Positions 8,306 to 16,922 of a stretch of DNA of 64,000 bases are shown here, piece by piece. This stretch comes from an uncultured Sphingomonadaceae bacterium (lineage in GTDB: Bacteria; Pseudomonadota; Alphaproteobacteria; Sphingomonadales; Sphingomonadaceae). Positions within the stretch are counted from its first letter, which is position 1. The number at the start of each line of letters is the position of its first letter. The DNA is taken from the NCBI GenBank assembly GCA_947497455.1, contig CANMGU010000001.1:186001-250000 (forward strand). Direction: 5' to 3'. The translations under genes were made by a program, and so were the position numbers. The notes under the pieces were generated by a model that saw nothing but the letters and a program-made list of their open reading frames with translations, was not told the origin of the DNA and searched no databases.

Positions 8306-9754
8306 ATGCATTCCCATCCTTCCAACACATTGCTCCTTTTCGGGGCTACGGGTGACTTGGCTCGGCGTATGCTGCTTCCTTCTCTTTATGCGTTGCATGC
8401 TGATGGCCTGATTGCCAAGGATCTACGAATATTTGGTACTGCCCGCAGCGGGCTTAGCGACGAAGAATATCGGCAAATAATTGGCAAGGCGTTGCACGAG
8501 TTTCTTCCCGAAGAACGCAAAAATTCTGGCGATATTGATCAGTTTCTGGAACGGCTTTACTATCAGCCGCTTGACGCTTCGCAGACGGAAGGCTTTGCCG
8601 ATCTTGCCGCGAAGCTTGGCGATATTGCATCGGGTCTATCCATCTTCCTTTCAACGGCACCTTTCCTTTTCGAACCGACGATAAAGGGTTTGCAATCCGC
8701 CGGCCTCGCCGGAGATAATGTCCGCATCGGACTGGAAAAACCATTAGGCAATGACTTCGCGTCTTCGACCGAGATCAATGATGCGGTAGCCGCCGCTTTC
8801 CCGGAAGAACGAATTTTCCGGATCGACCACTATCTCGGTAAGGAAACGGTCCAGAATATTCTGGCACTGCGTTTCGCCAACATGATGTTCGAACCGCTTT
8901 GGAATGCGGGTGGTATTGATCATGTTCAGATCACCGTGTCAGAAGTTGTTGGCCTGGAAGGGCGGCATGGCTTTTATAATGATACAGGCGCCTTGCGGGA
9001 TATGGTTCAGAACCACATGTTGCAGCTTTTGGCGATTACCGCGATGGAGCCGCCGGCCAATTATGATGCAACTGCTATTCGTGATGAGAAGGTCAAAGTG
9101 CTGCGCTCGCTTCGCGCGCTGGACCCGGCGGAAGTCGTCACGGGTCAATATGACGCCGGCGCTGTGAATGGCGCCGCTGTTGACGGATATCAGAGCGATT
9201 TGGGTGACCAATCGCATACTGAAACCTTTGTCGCCCTGAAGGCCCATGTCGACAATTGGCGTTGGCAAGGTGTGCCCTTCTACCTGCGCACCGGCAAACG
9301 TTTGGCCGAGCGGCGAAGTGAAGTTGTTATCCAGTTTAAGGATGTACCGCACAGTATTTTCGGAGAACGCTCAGGCAAACCCATAGCCAACCGGCTCGTC
9401 ATTCGATTGCAGCCGGAAGAATATGTCCGTCTGCAGGTAATGGCGAAAGAACCGGGGCTCGACCGTGATGGTATCGTCCTCCGTGAGGTGCCTCTCGACC
9501 TCTCGCTTACACAGGCCTTTGCCAGTGCCCGTCGCCGGATCGCTTATGAACGATTGTTACTGGACCTGATCGAAGGTGATCAGACGCTGTTCGTCCGTCG
9601 CGATGAGGTCGAGGCCCAGTGGTCATGGGTCGATGCCATCCGAAAGATATGGAGCGATCATGCAGTGGTGCCGAAAAGCTATGGCGCCGGAAGCTGGGGA
9701 CCGTCCGCCGCAATTGCCCTGACCGAGCGGGATGGAGTGAGCTGGCATGAATGA
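8306..9754 (+). CDS. zwf: Glucose-6-phosphate 1-dehydrogenase
   Basis: Oxidises glucose 6-phosphate to 6-phosphogluconolactone, the entry step to the Entner-Doudoroff path. The coenzyme loop FGATGDLARR is near residues 12-21, the catalytic RIDHYLGKE at 172-180, and the FYLRTGKRL substrate segment in the second half. The length (482 residues) is normal. The ATG at 8306 directly follows a TTG at 8303; the binding site is weak. First gene of a five-gene run that overlaps pgl by 8 bases. Confidence 0.97.
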   Translation: MHSHPSNTLLLFGATGDLARRMLLPSLYALHADGLIAKDLRIFGTARSGLSDEEYRQIIGKALHEFLPEERKNSGDIDQFLERLYYQPLDASQTEGFADLAAKLGDIASGLSIFLSTAPFLFEPTIKGLQSAGLAGDNVRIGLEKPLGNDFASSTEINDAVAAAFPEERIFRIDHYLGKETVQNILALRFANMMFEPLWNAGGIDHVQITVSEVVGLEGRHGFYNDTGALRDMVQNHMLQLLAITAMEPPANYDATAIRDEKVKVLRSLRALDPAEVVTGQYDAGAVNGAAVDGYQSDLGDQSHTETFVALKAHVDNWRWQGVPFYLRTGKRLAERRSEVVIQFKDVPHSIFGERSGKPIANRLVIRLQPEEYVRLQVMAKEPGLDRDGIVLREVPLDLSLTQAFASARRRIAYERLLLDLIEGDQTLFVRRDEVEAQWSWVDAIRKIWSDHAVVPKSYGAGSWGPSAAIALTERDGVSWHE

Positions 9755-10388
9755 GGCCGTGGTGTCTGGAAAAGTCACTTGGGCGAACCATGCCGATGCA
9801 GGCGCTGTGGCTGCGCATCTGGCGAAAGCGATTGAGCAACACAGTGCCCGGCTGTTGGCAGTTCCCGGTGGCAATACGCCAGTGGCGATATTTGACATAT
9901 TGTCCACCATGAACTTACCGTGGGATGTGCTTTCCTTTATACTCACCGACGATCGTATCGTAGCGAAAGATCATGAAGCCAGTAATTTTGGTAAGCTCTC
10001 AAAAGCCTTCGCAAACAGTAAAGCAAAACTCATCGATCTGACCGACGACATGGTCCCGCCGCGTGCTGATCTCGTCTGGATTGGAATGGGTACGGATGGG
10101 CATATTGCTTCCTTGTTTCCGGATATGAAAGCACCGGTAACGGGCGATGAATCCGGTCCACTAGTTATTCGTACGGTGCCTGAACCCTTGCCGTCAGAAG
10201 CGCCTTTCGCGCGGCTCAGTCTCAATATGGCAGCGCTTCTGGATACCAATGAAATCATTATCGTCGTGCGTGGAGCCGACAAGAAAACTATATTGCAACA
10301 GGCAATAGAGGGAGCACATGATTTGCCGATTGCGAAGCTCATCAGAACCGCTACTTGCCCGATAACAGTTTTTTGGAGCGAGACATAA
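9747..10388 (+). CDS. pgl: 6-phosphogluconolactonase
   Basis: Hydrolyses 6-phosphogluconolactone to 6-phosphogluconate. The 213-residue protein has the family's VPGGNTP loop near residues 34-40, the LTDDRIV segment, and [15 protein letters not shown], the conserved sugar-phosphate site. The start overlaps the zwf stop by 8 bases, so translation is probably coupled. Its stop TAA lies inside the ATAA sequence where edd would be expected to start. Confidence 0.95.
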   Translation: MNEAVVSGKVTWANHADAGAVAAHLAKAIEQHSARLLAVPGGNTPVAIFDILSTMNLPWDVLSFILTDDRIVAKDHEASNFGKLSKAFANSKAKLIDLTDDMVPPRADLVWIGMGTDGHIASLFPDMKAPVTGDESGPLVIRTVPEPLPSEAPFARLSLNMAALLDTNEIIIVVRGADKKTILQQAIEGAHDLPIAKLIRTATCPITVFWSET

Positions 10389-12205
10389 GCCTGCACCCGA
10401 CCCTGGAAGCGGTAACCAGCCGCATCATCAAGCGCAGCGAGACATCGCGCGCGGCGTATCTCGATCTGATTGATCGCGAAGGTGACAAGGGCGTCCATCG
10501 ACCCAAGCTGTCCTGCGGCAATCTCGCGCACGGCTTTGCCGCCAGTGGCGATGATAAGTCTGCCATCCGTTCGGGTGCGGCAATGAATATTGGTATCGTT
10601 ACGGCCTATAATGATATGCTGTCGGCGCATCAGCCCTATGGCCGCTATCCCGAGCAAATAAAAATTTTCGCGCGCGAAGCTGGTGCCACCGCACAGGTTG
10701 CGGGCGGCGTTCCGGCAATGTGCGACGGGGTGACTCAGGGCCAGTTGGGCATGGAGCTCAGCCTGTTCAGCCGCGACAATATTGCGATGGGAACAGCGAT
10801 CGGATTAAGCCACGGGATGTTCGAAGGTACGTTGCTACTCGGCATCTGTGACAAGATTGTCCCGGGCTTGCTGATCGGCGCACTGCGCTTCGGTCATTTG
10901 CCGACCATATTGATTCCCGCCGGACCAATGCCATCAGGCCTTGCTAACAAGGAAAAGCAGCGCGTGCGTCAGCTCTATGCAGAAGGCAAGGCGACTAAGG
11001 ATGAACTGCTGGAAGCCGAAGCCGCAAGCTATCACGGCGCCGGTACATGCACCTTTTATGGTACCGCCAACTCCAATCAGATGATGATGGAAATGATGGG
11101 CCTGCATATTCCCGGGGCAGCTTTTGTCAATCCAGGCACCAAGCTGCGTCAAGAACTGACCCGCGCGGCAGTGCGCCAATTGCCAAGCATCAGCAAAGCC
11201 GGAAATGACTATCGCCCGCTGGGCCGTTGCATTGATGAAAAGGCGATCGTGAACGCCGCGGTTGGTCTTTTGACCACTGGCGGTTCAACCAATCATCTGA
11301 TTCATTTGCCGGCCATTGCACGAGCAGCCGGCGTTATTATTGACTGGGAAGATTTTGATGCTTTGTCGGCAATAGTTCCTCTGGTGACGCGTATCTATCC
11401 TAACGGCTCCGCTGATGTAAATCATTTCCATGCGGCTGGCGGTATGGCGTTCGTCATCCGCGAACTTCTGGATGCCGGGTTATTGCATGGTGACATCATG
11501 ACCGTCGCGGGTATGGACATGTATGACTATGCTAAGGAGGCTGTACTTGATGGCGACAAGCCTGCCTGGAATGCTGCGCCGTTGGAAAGCCGCAACTCCG
11601 ATATCCTTCGACCTGTATCTGATCCTTTCTCTCCGGATGGCGGCATGAGACTGCTCACCGGTAATCTGGGGCGAGCGGCGATCAAAACCAGTGCAGTTGA
11701 TCCTAGCCGACAGACTGTCGAAGCACCGGTTCGGGTTTTTGCCGATCAGAATGATGTGAAGACTGCCTTTGATGCTGGCGAACTCGACCAAGATGTTATT
11801 ATCGTTGTGCGTTTTCAGGGTCCTCGCGCCAATGGCATGCCAGAGCTGCACAAACTCACCCCGCCAATGGGCGTATTGCAAGATCGCGGTTTCAAGGTCG
11901 CGCTGCTGACTGACGGGCGTATGTCTGGGGCCAGCGGTAAGGTCCCGGCTGCAATCCACTGCTGGCCAGAGGCGAAAGACGGCGGGCCCTTAGCAAAGTT
12001 GCAAGATGGCGATATCGTTCGCATCTGCGCCAAGACGGGCGAGCTGGCGGCCCTGGTCGACGAAGCGGATTGGCAGCAAAGAGCGGTGGCCGACACACCA
12101 GTGGAGTGCGCTGGAACTGGGCGGGAACTTTTTGCCGTCATGCGTAACCTATCTGATCATGCAGAAGCAGGGGCGTCAGCCATGCTCAACCAGGCGGGAT
12201 TGTAG
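10355..12205 (+). CDS. edd: Phosphogluconate dehydratase
   Basis: Dehydrates 6-phosphogluconate to KDPG, using an iron-sulfur cluster, in the Entner-Doudoroff path. The IlvD/Edd family marks [25 protein letters not shown] and [12 protein letters not shown], and the C-terminal [16 protein letters not shown] are intact. The start is odd. The coordinates use a TTG at 10355, which has no binding site and would overlap pgl by 34 bases. Family N-termini begin about at residue 11 (Ser-Leu-His-Pro), where the DNA reads ATA-AGC-CTG with GGAG 6 bases before the ATA at 10385. A rare ATA start, or a CTG at 10391, is possible. The protein body is certain; the first 12 residues are not. Confidence 0.95.
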   Translation: MPDNSFLERDISLHPTLEAVTSRIIKRSETSRAAYLDLIDREGDKGVHRPKLSCGNLAHGFAASGDDKSAIRSGAAMNIGIVTAYNDMLSAHQPYGRYPEQIKIFAREAGATAQVAGGVPAMCDGVTQGQLGMELSLFSRDNIAMGTAIGLSHGMFEGTLLLGICDKIVPGLLIGALRFGHLPTILIPAGPMPSGLANKEKQRVRQLYAEGKATKDELLEAEAASYHGAGTCTFYGTANSNQMMMEMMGLHIPGAAFVNPGTKLRQELTRAAVRQLPSISKAGNDYRPLGRCIDEKAIVNAAVGLLTTGGSTNHLIHLPAIARAAGVIIDWEDFDALSAIVPLVTRIYPNGSADVNHFHAAGGMAFVIRELLDAGLLHGDIMTVAGMDMYDYAKEAVLDGDKPAWNAAPLESRNSDILRPVSDPFSPDGGMRLLTGNLGRAAIKTSAVDPSRQTVEAPVRVFADQNDVKTAFDAGELDQDVIIVVRFQGPRANGMPELHKLTPPMGVLQDRGFKVALLTDGRMSGASGKVPAAIHCWPEAKDGGPLAKLQDGDIVRICAKTGELAALVDEADWQQRAVADTPVECAGTGRELFAVMRNLSDHAEAGASAMLNQAGL

Positions 12206-12207
12206 TT

Positions 12208-13182
12208 TTGACTCAGGAAATTGTGACAGCTGATATTGGCGGCACCCATGCCCGTTTTGCCATTGCCCAGGTGGAGGGTCATCATGTTGAGGCACTGACG
12301 GATCAGGTGGTAATGAAAAGCGCTGATCACGCCAGTCTGCAAACAGCGTGGGAATTTTACGCGGATCAGATTGGCCGTGCTCTGCCGAAAGACGGGGCCA
12401 TTGCGGTTGCCGGTCCGGTTGGCGGCGAGCTTTTGCGTTTTACTAACAATCCTTGGATTGTTCGGCCTCACGCAATCCCTACCAAGCTGGGGCTTGACCG
12501 ATTTACCTTGATCAACGATTTTGGCGCCGTAGCCCATGCTGTGGCTCATCTCAATGGCGATAGTCTTGTGCATTGCTGCGGTCCTGCCAAACCACTGCCT
12601 GCGATTGGGCCAATATCGATATTTGGTCCCGGCACTGGCCTCGGCGCCGTGCAGTTGCTGCGGACTTCCGATAGTTATCACGTAATCGAAACCGAAGGTG
12701 GTCATACCGATTTCGCGCCTCTCGACAGCATTGAAGACCAGATTTTGCAGAAATTGCGGCAAAAATACCGTCGGGTCTCTGTGGAACGAATTGTTTCCGG
12801 CCCTGGTCTGGTCGCCATTCATGAGGTTCTGTCCAACCTTGAAGGCCGGGCGGCTGTACCAGTTGATGATCGCGAGTTGTGGGAAATGGCACTGGAAGGA
12901 AAAGATAGTCTTGCTGCAGCGGCGCTTGATCGCTTTTGCCTCAGTCTTGGTGCGGTGGCGGGTGATCTGGCCTTGGCGCAAGGAGCCAAAGCTGTCGTGA
13001 TCGGCGGTGGAATCGGCGCAAGGATCGCCGATATTTTGCCCCAGTCCGGTTTCTGTCAGCGCTTTGTCGCCAAGGGGCGATTTGAGGCCGTTATGCAAAA
13101 TATTCCGGTTAAATTACTGCGGCACCCGCAGCCGGGTCTCTTCGGAGCGGCTGCAGCCTTTTTGCAGGAGCATGATGTTTGA
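12208..13182 (+). CDS. glk: Glucokinase
   Basis: ATP-dependent glucokinase of the bacterial Glk family (324 residues). The N-terminal phosphate loop ADIGGTHARFA, the central LINDFGAVAHA segment with its catalytic Asp, the GPGTGLGA loop, and the ETEGGHTDFAP sugar-binding stretch are present. It begins with TTG at 12208, two bases after the edd stop. It feeds glucose 6-phosphate to Zwf of the same operon and overlaps eda by 4 bases. Confidence 0.95.
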   Translation: MTQEIVTADIGGTHARFAIAQVEGHHVEALTDQVVMKSADHASLQTAWEFYADQIGRALPKDGAIAVAGPVGGELLRFTNNPWIVRPHAIPTKLGLDRFTLINDFGAVAHAVAHLNGDSLVHCCGPAKPLPAIGPISIFGPGTGLGAVQLLRTSDSYHVIETEGGHTDFAPLDSIEDQILQKLRQKYRRVSVERIVSGPGLVAIHEVLSNLEGRAAVPVDDRELWEMALEGKDSLAAAALDRFCLSLGAVAGDLALAQGAKAVVIGGGIGARIADILPQSGFCQRFVAKGRFEAVMQNIPVKLLRHPQPGLFGAAAAFLQEHDV

Positions 13183-13787
13183 AACCAATTGAAACAATAA
13201 TGCGGACCGCGCCCGTGATCCCGGTATTGGTCATTGACGATGTCGCCAGCGCGCGGCCGGTAGCCGAAGCGCTGGTAAGTGGTGGTTTACCGATATTAGA
13301 GGTAACGCTGCGCACGGACTGTGCACTTGAAGCAATCGCAGAGATGAAACAGGTCGAAGGCGCGATTGTCGGTGCGGGCACGGTTTTGAACGGTGATCAT
13401 TTAAGATCCGCGATTGACGCTGGTTCTGAGTTTATCGTGTCTCCCGGATTGACTGAAGGCTTGGTCGACGCGGCTTTGGCCCACGATGTTCCGCTGCTGC
13501 CTGGTATTTCATCAGCCAGCGACATCATGCGCGGTATGGATATGGGATTGGAACATTTTAAATTTTTCCCAGCCGAAGCATCTGGTGGATTATCTGCCCT
13601 AAAGGCTGTTGCAGCGCCTTTTAAGGACTGCAAATTCTGTCCCACAGGTGGAATAAATTCGCAGACAGCACCCGACTGGCTGGCTTTGGAAGCTGTACTT
13701 TGTGTGGGAGGCAGCTGGATCGTTCCAAAAGGTTTCACCGATTTTGAAAAAATCAAACAGCTGGCGCAAACAGCAGCTGCGTTCTAG
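13179..13787 (+). CDS. eda: KDPG/KHG aldolase
   Basis: Cleaves KDPG into pyruvate and glyceraldehyde 3-phosphate, ending the Entner-Doudoroff path. In this 202-residue class I aldolase, Glu41 and Arg45 lie in LEVTLRT, and the Schiff-base Lys128 lies in FKFFPAE. The start is TTG at 13179, with GCAGGAG nine bases upstream, inside the end of glk. It ends in a 4-base overlap with the convergent epimerase-like gene. Confidence 0.96.
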   Translation: MKPIETIMRTAPVIPVLVIDDVASARPVAEALVSGGLPILEVTLRTDCALEAIAEMKQVEGAIVGAGTVLNGDHLRSAIDAGSEFIVSPGLTEGLVDAALAHDVPLLPGISSASDIMRGMDMGLEHFKFFPAEASGGLSALKAVAAPFKDCKFCPTGGINSQTAPDWLALEAVLCVGGSWIVPKGFTDFEKIKQLAQTAAAF

Positions 13788-14626
13788 CGCTGTGGATCTT
13801 TTTCGGTAACGCAAAATTGGACTTGAGTGGACCATGTTTCGCCAGCTTCTACCGTACGCAAGCCACCACGATTGATGGCATCGGTGATGTGGCTAACCGG
13901 CTCAATGCAAAAATAATCCTCACCGGCCGGGGCAAAAATATGGGTTTCAGGTAAGTCAAAATCGGGCTCTATAATGAGTTGATGCTGCGGCCAATCGATT
14001 AGCAACGGAGATTTTCTGCCGGTAAAAACGGTGTCGACCGGATCATCATCAGAAAGGCAATAGGGGCCCACCTTGGAGATCCAACGGGTTGGCAATCCAT
14101 CCCCTGAGGTTTGCCAAAACCCATCAAAAGACGTGTGCAATTTCGCTTTAGATCGCGGAAAATATGGATGAAATCCAAGCCCTGCAGGCATGGTTATTTC
14201 GCCGGTATTGGTAATCGACACGCGGTGGAGATAGCCGTCTGGCGTAAGTGTCATGATTTGATCACAGACATAGAGCCATGGCCAGCGACCACCTGGATGT
14301 TCGTAGCGGAGATGAAGCGTGTCTTCGCTCTTGGCGACGATCTGCCATTGCCCGGTCCAACCGTGCCCGTGAATGGGATGTTGCGCTGACGCGGCCGGAT
14401 AGTTTGGTACCAGGGTGACGGACTGGCCGTTGAACGAAAACTGTCCGTTCGCAATCCGGTTGGAAAATGGCACCATTACAAAATTTGCGAGGGCCAATGG
14501 CCCTTCTTCATTCATTCGGGCGGGGTGAAATATAGGCTGATCGCGCCAGTCAAATCGCAATATTCCGCCTCCGCGTTGCGGATCAATAATCAATGCTATG
14601 TCGTTGTTATGTAGTGGAATCACCAT
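13784..14626 (-). CDS. Aldose 1-epimerase family protein
   Basis: A 280-residue GalM-like protein that should interconvert sugar anomers. Family marks are FSNRIANGQF, the catalytic-His region HPIHGHGWTGQW, GLGFHPYFP, and a late Glu in FCIEPVSH. It is convergent with eda and overlaps it by 4 bases. Anomer conversion would fit the sugar-use cluster. It could instead act on phosphosugars, as some short family members do. Confidence 0.88.
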   Translation of the reverse strand: MVIPLHNNDIALIIDPQRGGGILRFDWRDQPIFHPARMNEEGPLALANFVMVPFSNRIANGQFSFNGQSVTLVPNYPAASAQHPIHGHGWTGQWQIVAKSEDTLHLRYEHPGGRWPWLYVCDQIMTLTPDGYLHRVSITNTGEITMPAGLGFHPYFPRSKAKLHTSFDGFWQTSGDGLPTRWISKVGPYCLSDDDPVDTVFTGRKSPLLIDWPQHQLIIEPDFDLPETHIFAPAGEDYFCIEPVSHITDAINRGGLRTVEAGETWSTQVQFCVTEKDPQR

Positions 14627-14643
14627 CCGACTAGGATAGGCGT

Positions 14644-15036
14644 TTATGGTGCGGCAGAATAGCGAATAAACGGCCCCAACGCGATAGAAGTACGAATTCC
14701 TGCCGGTGAGCTATCTACAAAACGAACAATATCGCCGGAACAGAGCATATTACTCGTCGTCTGGCTCACCATAACAAGATCATCCTGCAGCAAGGAAGCC
14801 CCCCATTTTGGGCGATTGAACCAAATCTTGCGGTTGGGCATTTCATAGGCAATACCGACGCGATCAATGACCCTCGTGGAACGGACCTGCTGCAATGCGA
14901 TGCAATGGGTCGTCTCGTAGACATCGACGGGAGGCACGAATATCATCCGCGATACATCGATCTGCCCTGTTTTGATGTCACCGGAGGTGCAGCTAGCTAG
15001 CGCCAATAGCAGCATCAGCATTGCTATGCGGTTCAC
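14644..15036 (-). CDS. Small lipoprotein, DUF6491-like
   Basis: I place the start at GTG 15036, because AGGAGG sits seven bases upstream. This gives a clean lipoprotein signal (Met-Asn-Arg, Leu-rich core, LASC lipobox with Cys16). The upstream in-frame ATG at 15066 lies next to a GC-rich hairpin without a binding site. The mature part (about 115 residues) has a CIALQQVRSTRV stretch near the N-terminus and a late Cys, similar to DUF6491 lipoproteins of sphingomonads. Function is unknown. It reads in the same direction as the epimerase gene, 17 bases away. Confidence 0.75.
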   Translation of the reverse strand: MNRIAMLMLLLALASCTSGDIKTGQIDVSRMIFVPPVDVYETTHCIALQQVRSTRVIDRVGIAYEMPNRKIWFNRPKWGASLLQDDLVMVSQTTSNMLCSGDIVRFVDSSPAGIRTSIALGPFIRYSAAP

Positions 15037-15071
15037 TTGCGGCCTCCTGTCGATCTTGTCGCCCATAGTAG

Positions 15072-15136
15072 CCCGGGGGAAAGGTCAATCTGAGCCTTCC
15101 CCCGGGTCGGTCCGATCTTCGGGGAAAGATCCGGAC
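15072..15136. other. Two GC-rich hairpins in the lipoprotein/sigma gap
   Basis: The 347-base gap between the lipoprotein start and the sigma factor gene contains two inverted repeats: 15072-15084 with 15095-15106 (arms CCCGGGGGAAAGG and CCTTCCCCCGGG), and 15110-15119 with 15126-15136 (GTCCGATCTT and AAGATCCGGAC). They could terminate transcription or act as leader structures. No small gene was seen in the rest of the gap. Confidence 0.5.
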
Positions 15137-15383
15137 AGAGGACCCGCAGGGTTCGGGATGGGTCCGATGTTTAAGACGCCATCCACCGCTAAAACCCGCA
15201 AAGTTTTTTCCGATTATTTTCGGAGGTCCTGAAACATGCTGTATCAATGTGTAAAATTACTTCATGACACGATTGCAAAAAACGGTATTATTGATCCAAG
15301 AATCGCACCTCTCCAGGCTTGCTGAAAGATATTAATCCGTTCAGTAAGGCCCACACCCCCCAGATGCAGAGATTCGTCAGCTT

Positions 15384-15896
15384 ATGAAGCAACACGAACT
15401 TCAAGCCGTTTTCCTTAGTCAACGAGATGCTATGTTGCGGTTTTTGCGAGCACGCGGCGCCGTTGATAATGCCGAAGATATCTTGCAGGATCTTTGGCTG
15501 CGTCTGGCAGATCTGGATGAGAGCACCATCGTCAGCCCGGCGGCCTATCTGTATCGCGCTGCCAATAATATCATGCATGATCGCCATCGTTCCAACCAGC
15601 GCTCACGGCGTCGTGATAGCGAATGGAGCGATATTGAGAGAGGAACTGGGGAAGCCTCGGATCTCCCGCTTCCCGATCGGGCGCTGATCGCGCGTCAGCA
15701 GCTGAACCAGGTTGAGGCTCGCATTAGCAAAGAAGGTCCTCGCATTTTTGAGGTTTTTCGTCGCTTTCGTGTCGACGGTGTCGGGCAGCGTCAAATTGCT
15801 GCTGAACTGGGCATCAGTTTGAGTAGCGTGGAGAAGGATTTGCAAAAAGCCTATCGGGCATTGGCGGAGTGGCGAGAGAATGAAAATGCCCAATAG
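15384..15896 (+). CDS. ECF sigma factor, FecI-like
   Basis: A 170-residue extracytoplasmic-function sigma factor. Region 2 covers about residues 10-75 (the DNAEDILQDLWLRL helix), and region 4 covers 110-165 with a helix-turn-helix around QRQIAAELGISLSSVEKDL. It directly precedes FecR and a TonB receptor that carries an STN signalling domain. This order matches FecIRA-type cell-surface signalling, in which substrate binding at the receptor releases the sigma factor through FecR. Confidence 0.93.
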   Translation: MKQHELQAVFLSQRDAMLRFLRARGAVDNAEDILQDLWLRLADLDESTIVSPAAYLYRAANNIMHDRHRSNQRSRRRDSEWSDIERGTGEASDLPLPDRALIARQQLNQVEARISKEGPRIFEVFRRFRVDGVGQRQIAAELGISLSSVEKDLQKAYRALAEWRENENAQ

Positions 15897-15944
15897 TCTG
15901 CGGGATCAGAAAAGTGGTGACGTCTGTGTATCAGGACAGATTTT

Positions 15945-16922
15945 ATGACTGAGGCAAATGATATGATCCGGCACCAGGCGATTGCCTGGGTGATCCGTAC
16001 ACAGGATGCTGATTTTGCTGACTGGGAAGCCTTTACGCTTTGGCTGGAAGAAGATCCGCAACACAATATCGTTTATGAGCAGGCGTTGACGGCCGAGGAT
16101 AGATTTGTCGAGCTGGCTGAGACGATAAATCGTGTGACGGATCATGGGCGTAAGGTTCCGTTACCAGCAAATGATACACCGGACTTGCTTGGAGCTGCGA
16201 CAAACCGCCGCCGCATCATGTTTGGTGCCTTGGCAGCGTCGTTGGTTGTTGCGGTGAGTGCGGGTATCTGGACACAAATGCCGCAACCCTATGATGTGAT
16301 AACTGGTCCTGGTGAGCGGCAAGTTGTTTCTCTCCCTGACGGCAGCCGGATAACAATCAACGGCGATTCAAAGATCACTCTGGACCACAAGAAACCACGC
16401 CATGCCGTGCTCGATCGCGGCGAGGCGCTGTTTACCGTCATACATAGAGATGCTGACCCGTTCATTGTCGATACCGGAAATACTCGTCTGGTCGATGCCG
16501 GAACAGAGTTTAATGTAGTCAAAGATGATGAAACGCTCGATGTTGCGGTGTCCGAAGGCGTGGTTATTTATAATCCCGCACGCGAAAATATCAGCCTGCC
16601 CGCTGGCAAGCGTCTCCATCGCGAGGCGGCCAGAAATAGGGTAACGGTTTCGGACATCGCGATTGGGCAGATCGGTAGCTGGCGGACAGGGCGTCTCAGC
16701 TTTACAGGAGCAACGCTGGCACAAGTGACCGATGCACTTCAGCGCAATCTGGGAATTGGTATTTCTGTAAACGAGGCGATTGCTGGACAACGGTTTAGCG
16801 GCGTGATCCAGTTAAAGGATCGCGATCCGGAGAATTTGGAGCCGATTGCAGCTTTGTTGGGCGTGAGCGTGCAGAAGCAAGGTAAGGGTTGGATTTTGAC
16901 AGGGGACGATGCAGTACCATAA
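15945..16922 (+). CDS. FecR family anti-sigma regulator
   Basis: An inner-membrane signal transducer of 325 residues. The N-terminal cytoplasmic DUF4880-type domain has the DFADWEAFTLWL pattern. One membrane segment follows at about residues 87-105. The periplasmic FecR domain starts near the VSLPDGSRITINGDSKI stretch, and a C-terminal STN-like part begins at TGATLAQVTDALQRN. AGGAC precedes the ATG. It overlaps the receptor gene by 14 bases, so the two are probably translated together. Confidence 0.93.
   Translation: MTEANDMIRHQAIAWVIRTQDADFADWEAFTLWLEEDPQHNIVYEQALTAEDRFVELAETINRVTDHGRKVPLPANDTPDLLGAATNRRRIMFGALAASLVVAVSAGIWTQMPQPYDVITGPGERQVVSLPDGSRITINGDSKITLDHKKPRHAVLDRGEALFTVIHRDADPFIVDTGNTRLVDAGTEFNVVKDDETLDVAVSEGVVIYNPARENISLPAGKRLHREAARNRVTVSDIAIGQIGSWRTGRLSFTGATLAQVTDALQRNLGIGISVNEAIAGQRFSGVIQLKDRDPENLEPIAALLGVSVQKQGKGWILTGDDAVP

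Noticed and set aside
12157..13098. Long antisense frame (313 codons) over glk
   Set aside because: It lies opposite a clear glucokinase with all motifs, has no domain sense and no binding site. It is a shadow of codon bias.
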